This document shows positions 24,899-32,879 of a stretch of 64,000 nucleotides of DNA, one piece after another. Each line of letters begins with the position of its first letter. The first letter of the stretch is position 1. Position numbers and translations under genes: made by a program. This stretch comes from JAVJSF01 sp040219555 (lineage in GTDB: Bacteria; Actinomycetota; Thermoleophilia; Miltoncostaeales; Miltoncostaeaceae), in assembly GCA_040219555.1 (NCBI GenBank), contig JAVJSF010000009.1, positions 1-64,000 of the forward strand. Reading direction: 5' to 3'. Under the pieces are notes generated by a model, which searched no databases, had not been told where the DNA came from, and was given only the letters and a program-made list of their open reading frames with translations.

Positions 24899-25741
24899 TC
24901 AGGCGCCGGGGTGCAGGAGCGTGGCGAGCTCCTCCACCCCGGATGCCACCGCCGGCGAGGGGCGCGAGAAGTGCGCGTCGGCGTCGACGATGACGGCGCG
25001 CGCGGCGAGCGCATCGGGGACCGCCCCGGAGGCGACCAGCCGCTCCCACTCGGCGCCGGCGCCGGCCCTGCCGTAGCCGCAGGGGGCCACCACGACCACC
25101 TCCGGGTCGGCCGCGAGCACCTCGTCCCAGGTGACCCGCCGCGAGTCCTCCCCGGGACGGCCCAGGACGTCGATCCCGCCGGCGGCCTCCACCTGCTGGG
25201 GCACCCAGTGGCCGGCGGCGAACGGCGGGTCGTGCCACTCGGCCACGAACACGCGGCGCACGGGGCGGCCGGCCACCCGGCCGCGCACGGCGGCGATGCG
25301 CGTGCGCATCTGCCCGGCCAGCCGCCGGCCCCGATCGGGGACCCCGAGCTCGCCGGCCAGCCCCTCCACGCTCGCCGCGATCCCCTCGATGGTGCGCGGG
25401 TCGAGCGCGATCACGCGGGCGTCGGTGGCGCACAGGTCGTCGCGGCCCGCCGCACAGACGCGGCAGAGGTCCTGGGTGAGGATCACATCGGGGGCCAGTT
25501 CGGCCAGCAGGTCGGCATCGACCGCGTACAGCGACTCGCCGGCCGCCAGCGCGGCGCTCACGGCGCGGTCGATCTGCGCCCCGTCCAGCGCGGCCGGGTC
25601 GAGCCGCGAGGCCGACACCACCGGCAGGGCGCGCACCTGGGGCGGGGTCGCGCACTCGTGCGAGCGGCCCACCAGGGAATCGATCAGGCCGAGCCCGGCC
25701 ACGATCTCGGTGGCGCTGGGCAGGAGCGAGACGATGCGCAT
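24899..25741 (-). CDS. Cobalamin-binding (BtuF-like) ABC substrate-binding-fold protein, no signal peptide
   Basis: A 280-residue helical-backbone binding protein. MRIVSLLPSATEIVAGLGL is the standard start of the BtuF-like subgroup. ILTQDLCRVCAAGRDDLC is the cysteine-bearing segment typical of that subgroup, VRRVFVAEWHDPPFAAGHW and VQQVEAAGGIDVLG-like segments follow. There is no signal peptide or lipobox, so it is probably cytoplasmic and not a transporter partner; no permease is adjacent. ATG at 25741 is chosen from the family start. A GTG at 25774, 1 nt past the ctaG stop, would allow coupling and add 11 residues. Confidence 0.82.
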   Translation of the reverse strand: MRIVSLLPSATEIVAGLGLIDSLVGRSHECATPPQVRALPVVSASRLDPAALDGAQIDRAVSAALAAGESLYAVDADLLAELAPDVILTQDLCRVCAAGRDDLCATDARVIALDPRTIEGIAASVEGLAGELGVPDRGRRLAGQMRTRIAAVRGRVAGRPVRRVFVAEWHDPPFAAGHWVPQQVEAAGGIDVLGRPGEDSRRVTWDEVLAADPEVVVVAPCGYGRAGAGAEWERLVASGAVPDALAARAVIVDADAHFSRPSPAVASGVEELATLLHPGA

Positions 25742-25775
25742 GCCGGGCGCGGGGCGAGGTGCGCTCGGAGGCACC

Positions 25776-26786
25776 TCAGTCGATGCCGGCGCGGGTCTTC
25801 CAGGCGACCCCGTGCGCGCTCGCCAGCTCGCGCGCCCCGCCGCGGCGGATGGCCTGCTCGACGGTGTCGCGCGCGATGCCGGCCTCCACCAGCTTCTGGC
25901 GCAGCTCGCCCTCCTGGGCCTGCCGGAAGAACAGCAGCGTGATGGCGCCGAAGGCCAGCAGGCAGTGCGAGAGCATCATCACCGTGCCGGCGTTGGCCTG
26001 GTCCTGGAGTGCCGAGATCCCCCACGCCTGGGCCGCGGCGGCGTGCGAGCCGTAGAAGGCCGTACCCGAGAACCAGTAGACGTTGGCGATCACCAGGCCC
26101 ACCGTCCACACGCCGGTCATGTAGCTGCCCTTCCACCCGGTGCCGAACCAGTCGGGCGCCGGCACGCGCTCCACCACCGGCATCCACATCAGGGTGCCGA
26201 GGGCGAGGAAGGTGAACTGCTGCACCACCCACAGCGCCGGGGTCACCAGCACCTCGTGGTGCACCGCCGGGATCAGCCAGACCACCGTGCTGAGCGTCCA
26301 GAGCCCGAAGGCCATGAACGGGTGCTGGATGCGCTGGATGCGGGCGATGGCGCGGGCCGGCAGCAGGCGCTGCGCGGTGGCCGGCGGGATGCCCAGCAGC
26401 AGCATCAGCGGGGCGAACCCGCCGATGACCGTGTGCTGGATCATGTGTGCCGCCAGCACCCCCTGCTGGGACATCCCGCCGATGGGGGTCACCACCGCGG
26501 CGATGAGGGTGACGATGCCCGCCAGGAAGAAGGCCCGGTGGCGCGCGGTGACCCCGGTCTCGGGCGCGCGGGCCCAGGCCAGGTAGACGGCACCGAGCAT
26601 GAGGAACGCCGAGACCTCCACCGGGGGCACCGACCACAGCGCCATCAGGTCGGTGGTGGGGGCGCCGGTCCAGCCGGAGTGCCCCGTGGGGAACACGCCA
26701 CCCACGCCGGCCACGGCGGTGAGCGCCAGGGCCAGCGCGATGGTGCCGGCGAGCGCGAACGTGATGGGCAGGCCACGACGGATCAT
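25776..26786 (-). CDS. ctaG: CtaG-type cytochrome c oxidase assembly membrane protein
   Basis: A 336-residue caa3_CtaG family membrane protein with about seven helices, implicated in copper delivery to the cytochrome oxidase CuB site. Family features are HMIQHTVIGGFAPLMLLLGI (conserved His pair), WLIPAVHHEVLVTP, and PDWFGTGWKG. The C-terminal cytoplasmic tail is helical. ATG at 26786 has AGGA 9 nt upstream; ATG at 26792 is an alternative with a 3-nt gap. It is divergent from copC, supporting a copper-handling role. Confidence 0.88.
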   Translation of the reverse strand: MIRRGLPITFALAGTIALALALTAVAGVGGVFPTGHSGWTGAPTTDLMALWSVPPVEVSAFLMLGAVYLAWARAPETGVTARHRAFFLAGIVTLIAAVVTPIGGMSQQGVLAAHMIQHTVIGGFAPLMLLLGIPPATAQRLLPARAIARIQRIQHPFMAFGLWTLSTVVWLIPAVHHEVLVTPALWVVQQFTFLALGTLMWMPVVERVPAPDWFGTGWKGSYMTGVWTVGLVIANVYWFSGTAFYGSHAAAAQAWGISALQDQANAGTVMMLSHCLLAFGAITLLFFRQAQEGELRQKLVEAGIARDTVEQAIRRGGARELASAHGVAWKTRAGID

Positions 26787-26892
26787 CGCCATCGATCCTA
26801 GCCCGCCTCGCCGGGACGCAGGCATGACGGTCGGCGGCGCGCGGACGGGCCACCCGGCTACGGTTGGGTCCCGCAACCGACCCGGAGCCACC

Positions 26893-27330
26893 ATGCGCCG
26901 CCCGTTCGCCCTCATCGCCATCCCGGCCCTCGTGCTGCTGGCCGCGCTGCTGCTGCCGGCGGGTCTGGGCGCCCACAGCGGGGTGGCCGACACCCGGCCG
27001 GCCGAGGGCGCGGTGCTGGCGAGCCCGCCGGAGCGGGTGGTGGTGAGCTTCGCGTCCCCAATCGCCCGCGTCGCGCCCGCGCGCGTCACGGTGGACGGCT
27101 CGGGCGATGTGGCCGGCGAGACGCGGATCGACCCCGGCGGTGCCCGCCGCGTGCTGATCGCGGTGGATCCCGCGGCGCCCGGCGGGGCCTACCGCGCCAC
27201 CTGGAGCGTGACCGCGCTCGACGGCCACGTGGAGGAGGGCGAGGTTGCCTTCGAGGTGCGCGGCGGCGACTCCACGGCCGGCGCGCGCCTGGCCGGCGCG
27301 GCCGCCTTCGTGCAGGCGCGGGGACGATGA
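26893..27330 (+). CDS. copC: CopC-domain copper-binding secreted protein
   Basis: A 145-residue exported CopC-like protein. The signal peptide covers residues 1-27 and ends at GLGAHS, leaving His as the expected N-terminal copper ligand (HSGVADTRPAEGAVL). The second half has LDGHVEEGEVAFEVRG with another conserved His. GGAG lies 6 nt before ATG 26893. It is divergent from ctaG with about 106 bp between, a small copper module. Unlike many CopC-CopD fusions there is no membrane CopD domain. Confidence 0.9.
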   Translation: MRRPFALIAIPALVLLAALLLPAGLGAHSGVADTRPAEGAVLASPPERVVVSFASPIARVAPARVTVDGSGDVAGETRIDPGGARRVLIAVDPAAPGGAYRATWSVTALDGHVEEGEVAFEVRGGDSTAGARLAGAAAFVQARGR

Positions 27331-27353
27331 GCGCGCGGTGATCCTCACGCCCT

Positions 27354-27373
27354 GACTTCGGGCGACCGAAGTC
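27354..27373 (+). terminator. Hairpin terminator after copC
   Basis: GACTTCGG-GCGA-CCGAAGTC is a perfect 8-bp stem with a 4-nt loop, followed by TGTTTC, 24 nt after the copC stop. It may also act in the leader region of the following gene. Confidence 0.55.
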
Positions 27374-27430
27374 TGTTTCGGTCACTACCGTTGAAGAAAG
27401 GTGCGGGTCGCCCTAAGGTGGTCGGCGCCC

Positions 27431-30067
27431 ATGAGCACCCCCGCCCCCGCGGCGCCCCTCGGGGTGCCCTTCGCCGCCCGCCTGGCCGCCCACGGTGAGC
27501 GCCCCGCGCTGATCCACGGGGACGCCGTCCTGACGTACGCCGAGCTGGCACGGCGGGTTGAGACCCGACGGGGTGAACTCGGCGCCGGCAGGCGGCTGGT
27601 GGCCATCGAGGGGTCCGACCATCCCGAGACGGTCATCTCCCACCTGGCGGTGCTGGCGGGCGGGCACGTGGGCTGGCTGCTGCCGTCGGTCGCCGACTCG
27701 GCCGAGCTGCTGGAGCGCTTCGCGCCCGACACCCTGGTGCGCGCGGCCGGCGACGGGGTGGCGATCGGCCGGCGGCACGAGGAACCCGTCCACGACCTGC
27801 ATCCGGAGCTGGCCCTCCTGATGGGCACCTCGGGGTCCACAGGCGCCCCGCGCCTGGTGCGCCTCTCGCACGAGAACCTCCAGAGCAACGCGGAGTCGAT
27901 CGGCGCCTACCTGGGCCTGCGCCCGGGCGAGCGGGCCATCACCACCCTGCCGATGCACTACTGCTACGGCCTCTCGGTGCTGCACTCGCACCTGGCGGCC
28001 GGCGCGTGCGTGGTGCTCAACGGGCACTCGGTGGTGGAGCCTGCCTTCTGGGAGCTGGTGCGCGCCCACCGGGTGACCGGGTTCGCCGGTGTGCCGCACA
28101 CCTTCGGGCTGCTCGAGCGCGCCGGCTTCGCCGACATGCACCTGCCCTCCCTGCGCTACCTCACCCAGGCGGGCGGGAGGATGGAGCCGGCCCGCGTGCG
28201 CCGGCTGGCCGAGCTGGGAGCCCGCCGCGGGTGGGAGCTGGTGGTGATGTACGGCCAGACCGAGGCGACCGCCCGGATGGCCTACCTGCCCCCCTCCCTG
28301 GCGTCCGCCCACCCCGACAGCATCGGCGTGGCCATCCCCGGCGGCGAGCTGACCCTGCGGCAGGCCGATGACCACCCGGATCCCGAGGTGGGCGAGCTGG
28401 TCTACCGCGGACCAAACGTGATGCTGGGCTACGCCGAGACGGCGGGCGACCTGGCCGGGGGCCGGACGGTGCGCGAGCTGGCCACGGGCGACCTGGCGCG
28501 GCGCACACCCGAGGGCCTGTTCGTCATCGCGGGCCGGCGCAGCCGCTTCATCAAGCCGTTCGGCCTGCGGGTGGACCTGGCGCGCGTGGAGGCGATGCTG
28601 GCCGCCGAGGGCGTGGAGGCGGTGTGCGCCGGCGACGACACGCGCCTGGCGGTGGCGGTGACCGGCGGGGCCTGCCCGGCGGCCACGGGGATGCTGCTGG
28701 CGGACCGGCTGGGCCTGCCGAACCGCGCCATCGAGGTGCGCCACCACGAGTCGATCCCGCGCCTGGTGAACGGCAAGCCGGACTACCGCGCGGTGGCCGG
28801 CGCCGGCCGGGAGGAGACCGTAGGCCGGACCGGGGCCCCCGGTCTCCTGGCGCGCGCCGGCGCGCGGCTGCACGCCTCGCGCCCGCGCGATGTGGCCGCG
28901 CTCTATGCCGCCGCCCTGGGACGGGACGTCGTGGGTCCCGGGGACACCTTCACGCGGCTGGGCGGCGACTCGCTCACCTACGTGGACGTCTCGCTGGGGC
29001 TGGAGGGCATCCTGGGCGACCTGCCCGACGGATGGCCGGACATGCCTGTGGGCGAGCTCCAGGCACGCGCGGGGGCCGGCGCGGGCAGCGGGCACCGCGC
29101 CTGGACCACGCGCATGGAGACCGGCGTGGTGCTGCGGGCCGCGGCCATCCTGCTGGTGCTGGCCACGCACATGACCGACGTGATCCCCCCCGGCGGGGCG
29201 CACCTGCTCCTGGCCCTGGCGGGCTGGAACTTCGCCCGCTTCATGCTGTCCCAGGAGGGCACGGGCGCACACCTGCGGCGCGCGATGGGCGTCGTCGCGC
29301 GCATCGCCGTGCCGGCAGCGGCCTGGATCGGCGCCGTGATGCTGGTGGCCGGCGGGTACGGGATCACCACCCTGCTGCTGGTCAACGACTACCTGGGCGA
29401 CCCGTCGTTCAGCGATGGGCGATGGCACTACTGGTTCATCGAGGCGCTGGTCCAGATCCTGCTGGTGGCCGGCCTGCTGATGGCGGTGCCCGCGGTGCGT
29501 CGGGCCGAGCGCGCCCGGCCGTTCGGCTTCGCGCTCGCCCTGCTGGCGCCGGCGCTGGTCCTGCGCTTCGATCTGCTCACCATCGGCGACCCGACGCGCT
29601 ACATCTTCCGGCCGCACACGGTGGTGTGGCTCTTCCTGCTGGGATGGGCCGCCCAGCGGGCCACGGACACCCGTCGGCGCGCGCTGGTGAGCGCCCTGTG
29701 CCTGGTGTCGGTGCCCGGGTTCTTCGGCGAGCCGCTGCGCGAGGGCATCATCCTGGCGGGCCTGCTGGCGGCGATCTGGCTGCCGGCGGTGCGGGTGCCG
29801 CGCCCGGCGGCGCCGGCGCTGGGGGCGGTGGCCGCGGCCTCGCTGGCCATCTACCTCACCCACTGGCAGGTGTGGCCGGCCCTCCCCGCCTCGTGGCCGG
29901 TGCCCGTCCTGATGCTGGCGTGTGTGGTGGCCGGGATCGTCGCCTGGGCGGCCACCGAGCGGGTGACGCGCCTGATCGCCCGCGGGGTGACACTCGCCCA
30001 GGGCGGGTCACGGGGCTCGGCGCGGCGGCGGGCGGGCCGCGCGGCACAGGCGGCCGCGGGACGCTGA
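27431..30067 (+). CDS. Three-domain fusion: AMP-dependent acyl ligase, carrier domain, membrane acyltransferase-like domain
   Basis: An 878-residue fusion. Residues 1-460 are an adenylate-forming ligase: LLMGTSGSTGAPRLVRLSHE (phosphate loop), VMYGQTEATARM, ATGDLARRTPEGLFVIAGRR and a C-terminal catalytic Lys in LVNGKPDYRAV. Residues 490-550 look like an acyl-carrier domain with phosphopantetheine site Ser513 in RLGGDSLTYVDV. Residues 556-865 are a roughly ten-helix membrane domain resembling acyltransferase family 3 (LATHMTDVIPPGG, IYLTHWQVWPALP). The layout implies activation of an acid, loading on the carrier and transfer across or at the membrane. ATG at 27431 follows AAGGTGG. Substrate and acceptor are unknown. 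Confidence 0.85.
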   Translation: MSTPAPAAPLGVPFAARLAAHGERPALIHGDAVLTYAELARRVETRRGELGAGRRLVAIEGSDHPETVISHLAVLAGGHVGWLLPSVADSAELLERFAPDTLVRAAGDGVAIGRRHEEPVHDLHPELALLMGTSGSTGAPRLVRLSHENLQSNAESIGAYLGLRPGERAITTLPMHYCYGLSVLHSHLAAGACVVLNGHSVVEPAFWELVRAHRVTGFAGVPHTFGLLERAGFADMHLPSLRYLTQAGGRMEPARVRRLAELGARRGWELVVMYGQTEATARMAYLPPSLASAHPDSIGVAIPGGELTLRQADDHPDPEVGELVYRGPNVMLGYAETAGDLAGGRTVRELATGDLARRTPEGLFVIAGRRSRFIKPFGLRVDLARVEAMLAAEGVEAVCAGDDTRLAVAVTGGACPAATGMLLADRLGLPNRAIEVRHHESIPRLVNGKPDYRAVAGAGREETVGRTGAPGLLARAGARLHASRPRDVAALYAAALGRDVVGPGDTFTRLGGDSLTYVDVSLGLEGILGDLPDGWPDMPVGELQARAGAGAGSGHRAWTTRMETGVVLRAAAILLVLATHMTDVIPPGGAHLLLALAGWNFARFMLSQEGTGAHLRRAMGVVARIAVPAAAWIGAVMLVAGGYGITTLLLVNDYLGDPSFSDGRWHYWFIEALVQILLVAGLLMAVPAVRRAERARPFGFALALLAPALVLRFDLLTIGDPTRYIFRPHTVVWLFLLGWAAQRATDTRRRALVSALCLVSVPGFFGEPLREGIILAGLLAAIWLPAVRVPRPAAPALGAVAAASLAIYLTHWQVWPALPASWPVPVLMLACVVAGIVAWAATERVTRLIARGVTLAQGGSRGSARRRAGRAAQAAAGR

Positions 30068-30124
30068 GCCGGGCGCGTATCCTGGGGCGGGCGACCGGGT
30101 GAGCCACTGCGCCCGGGAGGCGCG

Positions 30125-31495
30125 ATGACGGGCGACGCGGAGCGGACGGGCAACACCGGGGCGCTCATCGCGCGCTACGCCCCAGGGGCGCTCGCCGGCG
30201 TCGTCGCACCGGACGGCGTGACGGTTCTGGCCTTCCTGGACCTGGCCGTGGGCCGCGACGAGGAGTCCCTCCGTTCGCTGGGCTCCGGCCCCCTGCTCGA
30301 CCTGCGCCCGTTGGCGGCGGCCGGCCCCGCGGCCCGGCGCCTGGTGACGGCCCTCGACCGCGCGGCCTGGTTCATCGACCTGCAGCGCCGGCGCCCGCCC
30401 CCGCCCAGCGCGCACCTGCTGGCCGGCCGCCTGCCGGGCGACGACGGGGGCTACCCGGCCCTCGACCCCGCCACCGGCCGGCTGGGCCCGGACCCCGGCC
30501 GCGACCACCCCACCGAACCAGCGGTGGTGCCCGTGATGAGCCTCAGCCTGGGGCCGGAGCCCGGCCACTCCTACGACGAGGGCGATCCGGTGCAGGCTGC
30601 GACGTTCTCGCTCTCACGCCGGGCGCTGGTGGTGATGGCCGCGGGCAACGACGGCGAAGGGACCGGCGAGGCGCCCACCACCTCGCCCTGGGCCCGCGCG
30701 CCCTGGACGCTGGCGGTGGGGTCGGCCACGGTGGCCGACGACGGCTCGGTGGACGTGGCCGAGAGCTCCAGCCGCGGCCTGGCCGGCGACCCCGCCGGCG
30801 GGCCGTTCGTGATCGCCGACGGGCGCTCGGGCGTCGACCCGCGGCGCTTCGGCACCAGCTTCGCCGCGCCCCGGGTGGCGGGTTTCGCTGTCCAGATATG
30901 CGCCGCGGTGCTGCAGGTGCTGCGGGCCGCCCGGGAGGCCGGCGGACAGGAGGACGCCGGTCTCGGCGTGCCCGTGGTGGCACCGCTGCTGGTGGACAGC
31001 TTCTCGGGCGGCGCCTGGTACCCGGGCCCCGCACGCGTGTCGCTCACGGCGCTGCCGCTGTGCGGCCCCGGCGAGGCGGCCGGGGCCGTCCTCGCCCACC
31101 TGGCCGCGAGCAACGCCGGCGTGCCGGCGTTGGCGGCCGGGTCGGACGTGCTCGCGCGGGTGCTGGCCGCCGCGGCCCGACCGGTGCCCGGACGGGGGCC
31201 GCACGAGGTCGGCCACGGGTACGTCGACGAGGAGGCCGTGATCGACACCCTGGCCCGGATCACCGCCGGCGGGTGGCTGACGCTGCTGGGCGCGACCGAC
31301 CGGGTGGGCGACCTGCCGGAGACACTGGCCGGCGCGCCGGTGCTGGACGAGGCCGGCGTGCGCGACCTGTGGGCCCTGGTCGACGCATCGATGCCGGTGG
31401 TGATGATCGACCGCAGCACGTACGAGATGGCGGTGCGCGCCGACGACCCCGCCGGCTGGTCCGGGTCACGGGTGACCGCCGGCCGGCGCGACTGA
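30125..31495 (+). CDS. Subtilase-like protein lacking canonical Asp and His
   Basis: A 456-residue S8-like protein. The oxyanion-hole segment VVMAAGNDGEGTG and the serine motif FGTSFAAPRVAGFAVQ are clear, and PVMSLSLGPEPGHSYDEGD matches the strand before them. I find no DTG-type Asp motif and no HGTHVAG-type His motif. The N-terminal 130 residues are divergent (VLAFLDLAVGRDEESLRSL). It may be a pseudo-protease or bind via the serine face. There is no signal peptide. ATG at 30125 has GGGAGG upstream. It lies 57 nt after the ligase fusion in the same direction, so they may be co-transcribed. Confidence 0.75.
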   Translation: MTGDAERTGNTGALIARYAPGALAGVVAPDGVTVLAFLDLAVGRDEESLRSLGSGPLLDLRPLAAAGPAARRLVTALDRAAWFIDLQRRRPPPPSAHLLAGRLPGDDGGYPALDPATGRLGPDPGRDHPTEPAVVPVMSLSLGPEPGHSYDEGDPVQAATFSLSRRALVVMAAGNDGEGTGEAPTTSPWARAPWTLAVGSATVADDGSVDVAESSSRGLAGDPAGGPFVIADGRSGVDPRRFGTSFAAPRVAGFAVQICAAVLQVLRAAREAGGQEDAGLGVPVVAPLLVDSFSGGAWYPGPARVSLTALPLCGPGEAAGAVLAHLAASNAGVPALAAGSDVLARVLAAAARPVPGRGPHEVGHGYVDEEAVIDTLARITAGGWLTLLGATDRVGDLPETLAGAPVLDEAGVRDLWALVDASMPVVMIDRSTYEMAVRADDPAGWSGSRVTAGRRD

Positions 31496-31530
31496 GGGCC
31501 GGCCATGCGGCGCGCGGGAACGTGCCGGCG

Positions 31531-31629
31531 TGCGACATCAGCGATCCGCGCATCCAGGACCTCTGCGACAGGATCATCGAGGCCCAGCGCGAGGAGATCC
31601 GCGAGATGGAGCGCTATTTGGCCGAGTGA
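31531..31629 (+). pseudogene. DUF305 C-terminal fragment
   Basis: The frame ending TGA at 31627-31629 reads CDISDPRIQDLCDRIIEAQR then EEIREMERYLAE. This matches the conserved tail of DUF305 metal-binding proteins (p-x-I-x-x-L-A-x-x-I-I-x-A-Q-x-x-E-I-x-x-M). The upstream part of the domain with its His/Met motifs is missing. Sequence before it is the tail of the subtilase-like gene. It looks like a truncated remnant left by a rearrangement near the island's left edge. Confidence 0.6.
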
Positions 31630-31636
31630 GGGCGCC

Positions 31637-31871
31637 GGCGGAGGGACGCGTGATGGTCACAATCCGAACCACACGACGGTAGCCCTCCGCCAGTGCAGCT
31701 TGGCGCCGAATGCAGGATGGCGCTGGTCCGGGCCGTGCGCACCGACTGCGCCGCTGCGGGCTGGAGCAGGACGGCCTCTACGGGCACCGGACGAGCCTCG
31801 GGGTCGCCATCTGACAGGAGCGCGCCGGGGCCCCCACCATCGCCGGCGCCATCTCGCCGGCCGAGCTGATC
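31637..31871. other. Intergenic stretch with gene debris
   Basis: No complete gene is seen here. Arms GGCGGAGGG (31637-31645) and CCCTCCGCC (31683-31691) form a wide inverted repeat. A frame ending TGA at about 31815 reads LRRCGLEQDGLYGHRTSLGV, which resembles the tail of a peptidoglycan-binding-1 repeat (L-x-x-x-G-L-x-x-D-G-x-Y-G-x-x-T). It may be a lost part of the amidase gene that follows. Confidence 0.35.
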
Positions 31872-32498
31872 GTGCTGCTCGGCTACCGCCGGGTGCCGCG
31901 CTCGTGGATCCCACCGCGGCGCGACATCGAGCGCAAGCGGGCCGCCGCAGCCCACCAGGAGCGCCTCTCCCGGCTGGCCGCCTCCGAGCGCCCGCCGGCG
32001 TCGCGGGTGCTGCGGATCATCCCGCGCGAGCGCTGGTGCACGACGCCGGCGCGCGGCGGCTCGGCCGCCCGGCACTCGCCGGGCATCGGCCACGTGGTGC
32101 ACTGGTTCGGCCCGGGCCGGGCCGCCACGGATCTGGCCGGCGGCGTCGCTCAGGTCAACAGCTTCGCCCATTGCCACATCCTTACGCTGGGCTGGGCAGA
32201 CATCGGCTACGGATGGCTGATTCTGCGCGACGGGCGCAATGGCGAGCTGTGCACCGTGTTGGAGGGCCGAGGGCGCAACGTGCGCGGCGCGCACTCGGGG
32301 CACAACGTGGCCAATGGCCAGCCGGGCGTCTGCCTGCTGGCCGGCACCGAGAGCCCGGAGGCCACCCCCGAGCAGCTGCTCACCCTCCAGGCGCTGCGCA
32401 CCTCCGAGCGATGGGGCCGACGGACCGGCCACATCGAGTGGTACCCGACCACCTGCCCGGGGCCGGAGATCCAGCCCTGGGTGATCGCCAACCGATAG
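31872..32498 (+). CDS. N-acetylmuramoyl-L-alanine amidase (PGRP/amidase_2), phage endolysin-like
   Basis: A 208-residue protein with a peptidoglycan-recognition/amidase-2 domain from about residue 70. HVVHWFGPG supplies the first Zn His; QVNSFAHCHILTLGWADIGY and LEGRGRNVRGAHSGHNVANG are core family motifs. HIEWYPTTCPGPEIQPWV gives the remaining His and Cys Zn ligands. All expected ligands are present, so it is probably active. No signal peptide, as in holin-dependent endolysins. GTG at 31872 is the first usable start after an in-frame stop; the ribosome site AGGAG lies about 50 nt upstream, so the true N-terminus is doubtful. A holin-like gene follows by 9 nt. Confidence 0.82.
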   Translation: MLLGYRRVPRSWIPPRRDIERKRAAAAHQERLSRLAASERPPASRVLRIIPRERWCTTPARGGSAARHSPGIGHVVHWFGPGRAATDLAGGVAQVNSFAHCHILTLGWADIGYGWLILRDGRNGELCTVLEGRGRNVRGAHSGHNVANGQPGVCLLAGTESPEATPEQLLTLQALRTSERWGRRTGHIEWYPTTCPGPEIQPWVIANR

Positions 32499-32507
32499 GA
32501 GCTATCC

Positions 32508-32771
32508 ATGCCTGGCTACATCGACCCCAAGGCCGCCGCTGGCACCCTCGGCGCCGCCGTCAGCACCGTGCTCTGGATCCTGCTGGGAGCCTTCGTCGGC
32601 CCCATCCGGGACCTGGGTGCGGAGACCCTGGCCACCCTGATCGGCAGCAGCGGCGTGATCTTCGCCGGCCTGCTCGCCTACCTGGTCCCGAACGCCGCCA
32701 GCCCGATCAAGGGCGACGGCGTCGGGATCGAGCAGACGATCGAGGAGAGCGTGGGTCCTCCGAGCGCATGA
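32508..32771 (+). CDS. Holin-like small membrane protein
   Basis: An 87-residue protein with two hydrophobic helices (AVSTVLWILLGAFVGPI and SGVIFAGLLAYLVP) and an acidic C-terminus. TAGGAGCT lies about 8 nt before ATG 32508. Its size, membrane topology and position directly after the amidase are those of a class II phage holin that would release the endolysin. No specific holin family is recognised, so the function rests on context. Confidence 0.65.
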   Translation: MPGYIDPKAAAGTLGAAVSTVLWILLGAFVGPIRDLGAETLATLIGSSGVIFAGLLAYLVPNAASPIKGDGVGIEQTIEESVGPPSA

Positions 32772-32778
32772 TCGACGC

Positions 32779-32820
32779 CGACTTCCGGGCCTGGTTCTTG
32801 CGGATCAGGCCCGGAAGTCG
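32779..32820. terminator. Strong hairpin between holin-like gene and ietS
   Basis: CGACTTCCGGGCCTG and CAGGCCCGGAAGTCG are perfect 15-bp arms around a 12-nt loop, 8 nt after the holin-like stop. It is a good candidate terminator of the lysis pair. Confidence 0.7.
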
Positions 32821-32849
32821 ACCGGCTTGCCGCTCCGATTCGCCCGTCG

Positions 32850-32879
32850 CTTCGGGCCCAAAGCGAGCTAGGCCCGAAG
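32850..32879 (-). terminator. Hairpin at the ietS 3' end
   Basis: CTTCGGGCC and GGCCCGAAG are perfect 9-bp arms around a 12-nt loop that contains the TAG of the subtilase gene. With the neighbouring 15-bp hairpin it insulates the convergent transcripts. Confidence 0.55.

Noticed and set aside
31664..31670. CGAACCA as a left attachment-site copy of the tRNA-Val T-loop
   Set aside because: Only 7 bp match the tRNA (38194-38200); expected by chance and not extended on either side.
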